From the NCBI RefSeq assembly GCF_014639655.1, contig NZ_BMGB01000001.1, positions 248,001-312,000 on the forward strand: a stretch of 64,000 bases of DNA, given 5' to 3'. Each line of letters opens with the position of its first letter. The stretch's first letter is position 1. Source of the DNA: Conyzicola nivalis. GTDB lineage: Bacteria; Actinomycetota; Actinomycetes; Actinomycetales; Microbacteriaceae. The translations under genes and the position numbers were made by a program. The notes under the pieces were generated by a model. That model worked only from the letters and a program-made list of their open reading frames with translations. It searched no databases and was not told the DNA's origin. Positions 58,782-64,000 of the stretch are shown in pieces.

Positions 58782-59114
58782 ATGAGCGATCTTCCCCGAG
58801 TCCCCGAGCCCGCCCAGTATTCGACTCCCGTCACGCCGCCGCCCTACGGCGCGTACCCGACCGCACCCGGCACCAACGTTTTGGCGATCATCTCGCTCGT
58901 CGCGGCGTTCCTGATGCCTATCGCCGGGGTGATCACCGGCCACATCGCGCTCGGGCAGATCCGCCGCACAGGTGAGCAGGGCGAGGGTCTGGCGAAGGCC
59001 GGTCTCATCCTGAGCTACGTGTTCATCGGCCTGGGCATCCTCGCCGCTATCGCCTACGTGATCTTCTTCGTCGTGCTGTTCTCGGCGAGCGAGTACTCGA
59101 ACACCGGCTTCTAG
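58782..59114 (+). CDS. DUF4190-like small membrane protein
   Basis: A 110-residue protein: Pro/Tyr-rich cytoplasmic N-terminus (about 1-30), then two TM helices (about 33-55 and 72-100) separated by a basic turn with GHIALGQIRRTGEQGEGLAKAGLIL, the DUF4190 signature. Its role is unknown; such proteins are common in actinobacteria. Leaderless-type promoter. The stop shares CTAG with the convergent PPOX gene. Confidence 0.85.
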   Translation: MSDLPRVPEPAQYSTPVTPPPYGAYPTAPGTNVLAIISLVAAFLMPIAGVITGHIALGQIRRTGEQGEGLAKAGLILSYVFIGLGILAAIAYVIFFVVLFSASEYSNTGF

Positions 59115-59497
59115 GCGCGCAGTCCGACCGAGGCCAGCACGCGGTCGACGTCGATGCGGATCACGACCCGCTTCGGATTGGGCTGCGGCTGGCGGTAGCG
59201 GGCGGCGTACAGGTTCTCGGCGAGGGTGATGTCGGCGCGGTCGCGTTCGATGACGGCGCTGCCGACGAAGCTGATCCAGCGGCGTCCGTCGACCTGCCCG
59301 ACCGTGGCGCGCCCGTCGCGCTCGATGTTGCGCACCTTCTGTGTGCCGTCGCTCGTGATGATGCGCACGACCCCGTCGTGCAGCGTGAAGCCGACGGCGA
59401 TCTGATGGATGGCGCCGTCGCGCGCCATGGTCGAGAGCATGGCGAGGTGGCGGTCGGAGACGAATTCGAGCCCGGCGTCGGAAAGTTCGGTGGTCAC
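59111..59497 (-). CDS. PPOX-class F420/FMN-dependent enzyme
   Basis: A 128-residue split-beta-barrel flavoprotein. LSTMARDGAIHQIAVGFTLHDGVVRIITSDGTQKVRNIERDGRATVGQVDG matches actinobacterial PPOX-class F420-dependent proteins (TIGR03618 type). Members reduce small molecules or biliverdin with F420H2; which cofactor applies here is not proven. GTG start with TAGATT 6 nt upstream. Together with the LLM and F420-reductase-like genes it hints at F420 use. Confidence 0.82.
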   Translation of the reverse strand: MTTELSDAGLEFVSDRHLAMLSTMARDGAIHQIAVGFTLHDGVVRIITSDGTQKVRNIERDGRATVGQVDGRRWISFVGSAVIERDRADITLAENLYAARYRQPQPNPKRVVIRIDVDRVLASVGLRA

Positions 59498-59503
59498 CCG
59501 TCC

Positions 59504-59509
59504 AATCTA
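59504..59509 (-). promoter_or_regulatory. -10 hexamer TAGATT of the PPOX gene
   Basis: 6 nt before the GTG at 59497. Confidence 0.45.
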
Positions 59510-59615
59510 ACCTCGTGCCGTGGGTCCGGATCACGCGCGGCCGCGCCGCTGGCTATCCCGGTCCGGATCTGACACCGTGGTCGCGGGGTTCGTCCATCCC
59601 CGAGAAAGCGAACCG

Positions 59616-60377
59616 ATGAATCTCAGCGCCCGCGCAGACTCGCGCGTACTCATCCGGCAGGCACCCGACCCACGGCTGTGGACCGGCGTGGCCGGCATCG
59701 TCGTCGCGATACTCACCCTCGTCGAGTCATCCGTCGCTACCTTCCTCGTCGGTCAGCGGCCCCGTCTCGACGACCGTGAGGCTCTTGCCGAGTTCATGGC
59801 CTCGGCCAGCACGCCGACGCTGATCGTGATCCTGCTCGACACCTTCCTGATGGCGTTTCTCATCGTGTTCCTCGCCGGCTTCCGCCAGCTGATCACGAAG
59901 ACGCGCCCCGACATCGAGTGGATCGCCGACCTGGCCTTCGGCGCCGGCCTCGTCTTCGTCGGGGTCACCCTCGTCGGCGACGCGATGGAGGCGGGCGCCG
60001 CCCTCGATTCGATCGGTGCCGTCTCCGATCCCACGGTGGTGCGCGCGCTCACCGAGGGACACGCGCAGATGTTCGGCTCGATGGGCTGCGTGCTCACCGC
60101 CCTCGTGGCGGCGGCCGCGGCGCACGTGATCTTCCTGTCGGGTGCGCTGCCGCGGTGGACCGGCTGGCTCGCCTACGTCGTCGCGGCGCTCAACGCGGCG
60201 GCGGTGCCCACGATGTTCGCCGGAACCAACGAGCCGACGTTCTTCTCCGCCGGCGGTCCGGCTATCGCGTTGTTCGCGACGTTCCCGTGGCTCGTCTGGG
60301 TCGGTTCGGTGGGAGTGACCGCCCTGCGCGACCGGCGGCTCGCGGATCGGGAGTCGGACGCCGCTACGAGACGGTGA
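59616..60377 (+). CDS. Polytopic membrane protein of unknown function
   Basis: A 253-residue protein with about six TM helices (near 30-50, 80-100, 113-135, 160-180, 190-210 and 220-240). It has no recognised family motif; the layout resembles DUF998- or DUF4386-like proteins, but I am not sure. The ATG at 59616 is preferred because the reading upstream has no membrane segment and GAGAAAG lies upstream. The stop lies 14 bp inside the convergent EAL gene. Confidence 0.7.
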   Translation: MNLSARADSRVLIRQAPDPRLWTGVAGIVVAILTLVESSVATFLVGQRPRLDDREALAEFMASASTPTLIVILLDTFLMAFLIVFLAGFRQLITKTRPDIEWIADLAFGAGLVFVGVTLVGDAMEAGAALDSIGAVSDPTVVRALTEGHAQMFGSMGCVLTALVAAAAAHVIFLSGALPRWTGWLAYVVAALNAAAVPTMFAGTNEPTFFSAGGPAIALFATFPWLVWVGSVGVTALRDRRLADRESDAATRR

Positions 60378-61113
60378 GCAGCTGCGCGATCTCGGCTTCG
60401 GTGGTGGGGCGGCTGAACAGGAAACCCTGGGCGCGGTCGCACCCGAGTTCGATGCAGCGTTCGAAGTGTTCCTCGGTCTCGACGCCCTCGGCGACGACCC
60501 GGAGTCCGAAGTCGTGGGCGGTCCTGACCGCGTCGCGCAGGACGGCGGGGGCGGTGTGCAGCCCGCGGATCAGCGACTGGTCGATCTTCAGCTCGGTCGC
60601 CGGCAGCACGAGCAGTCGGTCGAGCGACGAATGTCCGGTTCCGAAGTCGTCGACGGAGATACCCAGCCCGAGAGCGCGCAGCTCGATGAGCCGCTCGTTC
60701 ACCTCGGGCACGTCGGCGATCGGCAGCGATTCGGTGACCTCGACGATGATGCACTCGGGTGAGAGCGAGTGGCGCTGCAGGTTGGCCTGAACGCGGTCGA
60801 GGAACTCCAGATCGAGCAACTGGGCCGCGGAGACGTTGACCGCGACGTCGATGCTGCGGCCCAGAGCCTGCCATTCCGCCGCCAGGCGGCAACCCTCGTC
60901 GATCATGAAGTCGCCGATCTCGTTGATGAGGTCGTGTTCCTCGGCGATCGGGATGAAGATGTCGGGCGGTACCGAACCGAGTTCGGGGTGGTTCCAGCGG
61001 GCGAGAGCTTCGACGGCGACGATCTGACGGGTGTGCACGTCGATCTGCGGCTGGAAGAGGGCTACGATTTCACCGCGGGTCACCGCGCCGTGAAGGTCGG
61101 ACACTAGATTCAC
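60364..61113 (-). CDS. Stand-alone EAL-domain c-di-GMP phosphodiesterase
   Basis: A 249-residue protein made only of an EAL domain. All catalytic residues are seen: EAL 35-37, Asn93, Glu125, DDFGTG at 155-160, Lys176 in LKIDQ, Glu209 in EGVE. So it should hydrolyse c-di-GMP to pGpG. No sensor, GGDEF or TM part is attached. GTG 61113 is chosen because GGAG lies 8 nt upstream and the domain follows at once. It is followed by a Ser/Thr kinase gene on the same strand, 112 bp upstream. Confidence 0.92.
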   Translation of the reverse strand: MNLVSDLHGAVTRGEIVALFQPQIDVHTRQIVAVEALARWNHPELGSVPPDIFIPIAEEHDLINEIGDFMIDEGCRLAAEWQALGRSIDVAVNVSAAQLLDLEFLDRVQANLQRHSLSPECIIVEVTESLPIADVPEVNERLIELRALGLGISVDDFGTGHSSLDRLLVLPATELKIDQSLIRGLHTAPAVLRDAVRTAHDFGLRVVAEGVETEEHFERCIELGCDRAQGFLFSRPTTEAEIAQLLTVS

Positions 61114-61225
61114 TTCGCACTCCGGATCTCTTCGACGGCCTTGCAATCACACAAGCCTCGTTGTCCGTCAACCCTTTTGCAATGGCAATTTTGTGTCGAC
61201 GATTACCCGTACACTACTCCGCCGC

Positions 61226-62536
61226 TTATGCGAGCGTCGGCGCGCCCGGCGCGGGCGCCACGGCGGGAGTGCGCGAGAACTCGAATTCCCGCTCGGCGAG
61301 AGCCGCGACATCCGCGAGATTCTGCTCGTCGTACGCCGAGGCCATGTGCTGTCGCTCGTCGAGAACCCAGAGCGTTCCGAGCTGACGTCCGTCCTCGCCC
61401 GAGAGCACCGCGCCCGTGACCCGTCGGATGTAGGAGCTGCCGGAGAGCAGGGGGCTCGGACTGTCGCGCGGGTCGACCAGCAGGGCGGTCGGGTCGATCA
61501 GGTGCGCGTCGATGCCCACGTGGGAGACGATGTTCGGCTCGCCGTTCTCGTTGGCGACGATGATGATGATCGCGGCGTTGAGGAGTCGGGAGGCGATGCG
61601 CGAGATGCGCGAGAAGGCTTCGGATGACACTTCGGCCACCGCCGGAGCGGCCGGTTGCACACCCGCGGGCACCGTCGGAGCCGCCTCCGCCTTGCGTTCC
61701 AGCCCGATGAGCTCACCGAGCGCCTGCACGACCTCGGTGCTCGACGGGCGGTCCGCGGGCTCGCGCGCCGTCATGGCCGACAGCAGGTCGGCCCACGGCG
61801 CCGAGAGCGTCGCGGGGATGACCGGGTCGCGCACGAGACGGCCGGTGGCGCTCTCGAGCTGGGTGCCGGGGAATTCGTTCTTACGGGTGAAGCACTCGAG
61901 CAGGCTGAGCCCGAGCGAGTAGACGTCGGAGGCGGGCTGGATCGTGTCGCGCATCGCCTGCTCCGGGCTCAGGTACGCGGCCGTTCCGAGTGTCTCGCCC
62001 GAGTCTGAGACGTGCGTCTCCATCAGGACGGCGATGCCGAAGTCGGCGAGTTTGGCGCGTCGACGCTCGGCGTTGCCGCCGTAACGCACCATCAGCATGT
62101 TCGCCGGCTTCACGTCGCGGTGGATGACCCCGTTGCCATGGATGTACTGCAGACCCTCGGCGATGTCGAACCCGATCTGGGCGATCTCGAGACCGGTGAG
62201 GGGCTCGGTCTCGATGAGGGTCTTGAGCGTGGAACCGGTGACGAGTTCCATCACGAGGTACATGCGGGACCTGGCGCGGTTCTTGTTGGCGACGATTCCC
62301 GCGTCGATGAGGGTCACCAGTCCATGGTGGTTGAGCCGCGCGAGAACCTGGAGTTCGTGCTCCTGGCTCGACACTTCGGCGATCTCGCCGAGCGGGGCGT
62401 TGAACAGCTTGACCGCCACCTCGCGGTCGAGAAACTCGTCGTGGGCGCGGTACACCGACGCCATGCCGCCGCTGCCGATGAGCGAGAGGATCTGGTATCG
62501 GTCGTTGAGCCGCGAGTACGGCTGGGTGTCGGGCAC
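61226..62536 (-). CDS. Soluble Ser/Thr protein kinase with C-terminal GAF-like domain
   Basis: A 436-residue Hanks-type kinase. GSGGMASVY at 21-29, Lys43, catalytic HRDVKPAN at 139-146, DFG 165-167, activation-loop end SPEQ, and an Ala/Pro linker (about 275-300), then a GAF-like region (about 300-420) that reads AAIIIIVANENGEPNIVSHVG. There is no TM segment or PASTA repeats, unlike PknB. It starts 2 bp after the stop of the DUF7882-like gene, so the two are cotranscribed. The ligand of the GAF part is unknown. Confidence 0.9.
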   Translation of the reverse strand: MPDTQPYSRLNDRYQILSLIGSGGMASVYRAHDEFLDREVAVKLFNAPLGEIAEVSSQEHELQVLARLNHHGLVTLIDAGIVANKNRARSRMYLVMELVTGSTLKTLIETEPLTGLEIAQIGFDIAEGLQYIHGNGVIHRDVKPANMLMVRYGGNAERRRAKLADFGIAVLMETHVSDSGETLGTAAYLSPEQAMRDTIQPASDVYSLGLSLLECFTRKNEFPGTQLESATGRLVRDPVIPATLSAPWADLLSAMTAREPADRPSSTEVVQALGELIGLERKAEAAPTVPAGVQPAAPAVAEVSSEAFSRISRIASRLLNAAIIIIVANENGEPNIVSHVGIDAHLIDPTALLVDPRDSPSPLLSGSSYIRRVTGAVLSGEDGRQLGTLWVLDERQHMASAYDEQNLADVAALAEREFEFSRTPAVAPAPGAPTLA

Positions 62537-62538
62537 GA

Positions 62539-62859
62539 TCAGTCTTCTTCGGGGACCGCCGGCTTCTCCGCCGGCTCCTCGCCGACCTGCATGCCGAGGG
62601 GTGTGGCCGCAGTGAGCATCAACTGGTCGAGCCAGGTGCGGTTCACGCTGGCGGCACGCGAACCAGAGTAGAAGAAGTGCAGGGGCACGCCGTTGTCGAT
62701 CCAGATCGAGTGACGACCGCTGCCCTGTTTGTGGTGGATTTCCCAGGTGAGGAAGAAGTGCTCGGCGCGCCGGAGCTTCGCACTGATCGCGATCTGCAGG
62801 TGAGTCGCAGTTCGGTCGTCGAACTCGAACTCTTCGCTGTTGTATTTCAGGTAACCCAC
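62539..62859 (-). CDS. DUF7882-like protein (Microbacteriaceae type)
   Basis: A 106-residue protein beginning MGYLKYNSEEFEFDDRTATH, with WEIHHKQGSGRHSIWIDNGVPLHFFYSG; I recognise this as the small DUF7882-type family common in Microbacteriaceae. Its function is unknown. The acidic, Pro-rich C-terminus is disordered. GTG start. It is cotranscribed with the Ser/Thr kinase that follows after 2 bp, so it may be a substrate or partner. Confidence 0.75.
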   Translation of the reverse strand: MGYLKYNSEEFEFDDRTATHLQIAISAKLRRAEHFFLTWEIHHKQGSGRHSIWIDNGVPLHFFYSGSRAASVNRTWLDQLMLTAATPLGMQVGEEPAEKPAVPEED

Positions 62860-63001
62860 GTGCGGTCTCGTCTCAAGTCAGTGAACTCCGGCGCGGAAAG
62901 GGTGCGCGATCGGCGCGAAGGCGGTGAACTGCCTTCGGTCAAGGGTAACGTGTGAGGTCGAGTGGTAATTGCGCCCTCGGAATTAGGAGTATGGGGTTTC
63001 A

Positions 63002-63271
63002 GTGATCATCAACAGGCTGACGGTCGACGGCAAAGACTATTTCCTTCCGGAACCGATCACCGAGCTGCGCGAGCAGATTCTGAAGGCGATCCAGAACGGC
63101 GGCGGATACGTGAACATCCCGCCGTTGAACAGCGGTCCCGGCGTTGACATCCTGTTCTCCCCGGGCATGCCGGTGGTCTGGGCTCAGCTCGCGATGGGAG
63201 CCGACCCCGCGGACGGCGAGCCGTCGGCGACGCCTCTCGAGCACCACGACGCCACTTTGGACTCGCTGTAG
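63002..63271 (+). CDS. 89-residue protein of unknown function
   Basis: A small cytoplasmic protein: a beta-rich start (MIINRLTVDGKDYFLPEP), a helix, then GGGYVNIPPLNSGPGVDILFSPGMPVVWAQL and a disordered acidic tail. GTG start with a GGGG stretch 5 nt upstream. It is divergent to DUF7882 across 142 bp and may belong to the same function. No family is recognised. Confidence 0.7.
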   Translation: MIINRLTVDGKDYFLPEPITELREQILKAIQNGGGYVNIPPLNSGPGVDILFSPGMPVVWAQLAMGADPADGEPSATPLEHHDATLDSL

Positions 63272-63343
63272 GGTCACCCGAATGGCGTGACCCGGCGCCT
63301 CTCGCGTGGGGATAGTGTCGCCCCTGCGTGAGAGGGGGCGTCG

Positions 63344-63757
63344 GTGGCTCGAAGAGTTGCCCGGCCACGGGGAGTGGCCTTCGTCGCGACGCTGTGCGCC
63401 GTCTTCGGGTCGATCGAGCTTGCGACGGGCGTGCTCTCGTTGGTATTTCTGCCCGTGGTCGTCGAGGAGACGGCTTCGGATGCCACGAGCGCGACGTGGT
63501 CGTCGGTGCTGGCCATCCTGCTCGGGTCGGGCTTGCTGCTGGCGAGCGCCGGCATCTATCGCGGCAGCGTCCGAGCGCGGACCGTGGTCTTGGCCGTCAT
63601 CATCGCGCACGCCGCCGGTGGCGCGTGGCTCGCGATCTCGGGCCAACCGGTGCAGGGACTCATCGCGATCGGCGTCGCCCTCGTCGTCGGAGTCCTGCTG
63701 TGGACGGGCAGGGGCGCGAAGTACTTTCGTGGCGACGCGACGCCGAAGCGCCGATAG
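63344..63757 (+). CDS. Small four-TM membrane protein of unknown function
   Basis: A 137-residue protein with four hydrophobic helices (about 10-38, 52-72, 78-98 and 100-120) and basic ends. GTG start with GAGGGGG upstream. It lies 72 bp after the 89-residue gene on the same strand. A perfect 22-bp hairpin follows its stop. No motif is recognised. Confidence 0.75.
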   Translation: MARRVARPRGVAFVATLCAVFGSIELATGVLSLVFLPVVVEETASDATSATWSSVLAILLGSGLLLASAGIYRGSVRARTVVLAVIIAHAAGGAWLAISGQPVQGLIAIGVALVVGVLLWTGRGAKYFRGDATPKRR

Positions 63758-63778
63758 CCCTCGACCGACCCTGGTCGC

Positions 63779-63827
63779 AGACAGACCGAAGGCCCCGGCG
63801 CATTCCGCCGGGGCCTTCGGTCTGTCT
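63779..63827. terminator. Perfect 22-bp bidirectional hairpin
   Basis: Arms 63779-63800 and 63806-63827 around loop CATTC, in the gap between the convergent TM gene and the CsbD gene. The strongest terminator in the window. Confidence 0.85.
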
Positions 63828-63837
63828 GGTCGGAGTC

Positions 63838-64000
63838 TTACTTGAAGACGTCCTTGATGTTCTCGCCGGCCTGCTTGGCGCTCGCCTTGGTCTGGTCGTT
63901 GCGACCCTCCTGGGCGGTGTCGTGGTCGTTCGTCGCGTTGCCGAGGGCTTCCTTGGCCTTGCCGGCTGCCTTCTCGGCGGCGTTCTGAATCTTGTCTCCA
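63838..64000 (-). CDS. CsbD-family stress protein (partial)
   Basis: The last 53 codons of a CsbD-like gene that runs off the right edge. Ala/Lys-rich helical sequence with DKIQNAAEKAAGKAKEALGN and the C-terminal KQAGENIKDVFK, as in CsbD general-stress proteins. These small proteins rise under envelope or stationary stress in many bacteria. Stop TAA at 63838. Confidence 0.85.
   Translation of the reverse strand, partial: GDKIQNAAEKAAGKAKEALGNATNDHDTAQEGRNDQTKASAKQAGENIKDVFK

Noticed and set aside
1-64000. tRNA, rRNA, IS elements, phage genes, CRISPR arrays
   Set aside because: None seen: no transposase, integrase or phage structural genes, no cloverleaf-like stretch in the short intergenic gaps, and no spaced repeat array.

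Overview
The window is a high-GC, gene-dense chromosomal segment of an actinobacterium, most likely of the family Microbacteriaceae (Micrococcales). The basis is a mycothiol-type redox system (SigR/RsrA at the left end, MshA in the middle), a fused Kgd-type 2-oxoglutarate dehydrogenase, the GuaB1 type of IMPDH-like protein, a mycobacterial-type Ung, a RamB-family regulator, and a small DUF7882-like protein that I associate with this family. I see no prophage, IS element, CRISPR array, rRNA or tRNA. It reads as ordinary core chromosome with small transport, regulatory and signalling modules between housekeeping genes.

Left part (1-20 kb): partial aroA, divergent to sigR-rsrA; kgd; guaB1; a tandem pair of CNNM/CorC-type transporters preceded by a possible leader peptide; an old-yellow-enzyme family oxidoreductase; a HAD hydrolase back to back with NAD(P)HX dehydratase; a GT87-like membrane protein, a thiamine-binding-type small protein and an MFS exporter; a NarL-type two-component system that contains an extra degenerate kinase-like membrane protein; and metY-metX for methionine synthesis.

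Middle (20-46 kb): a PadR-MFS efflux operon; an acyltransferase, an SDR and another MFS; an operon of phosphoribosyltransferase, S51 peptidase and ung; two unrelated ABC export modules, one controlled by a YtrA-type GntR; an amidase; a TetR/MFS pair with a 16-bp direct-repeat operator array; an LLM oxidoreductase facing an iron-box-controlled siderophore-interaction domain; a small operon with an HExxH protein, an SDR and a GNAT; mshA; a flavoprotein disulfide reductase with an altered active site; a crotonase; an arginase-family enzyme; and an F420-reductase-like protein.

Right part (46-64 kb): a TPM-PspA envelope-stress operon; an ECF-like sigma factor with a membrane partner; GTP-dependent pckG divergent to a RamB-like regulator with a clear palindrome; glycerate kinase; two tiny genes; an FAD-linked oxidase; GNATs; a PrmC-like methyltransferase; a PPOX flavoprotein; and a signalling group made of an EAL phosphodiesterase, a Ser/Thr kinase and DUF7882, ending with a strong terminator and a CsbD-like protein.

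Three structural themes recur. First, at least two dozen genes have a TAnnnT hexamer 6-7 nt before the start codon, so leaderless transcription looks like the default here; two divergent pairs share one overlapping -10 inside a 23-bp gap. Second, four convergent pairs share a single CTAG as both stop codons. Third, a GAGCCTGTCGAAG-type repeat sits at gene 3' ends, twice as long hairpins, and supplies stop codons to three genes.
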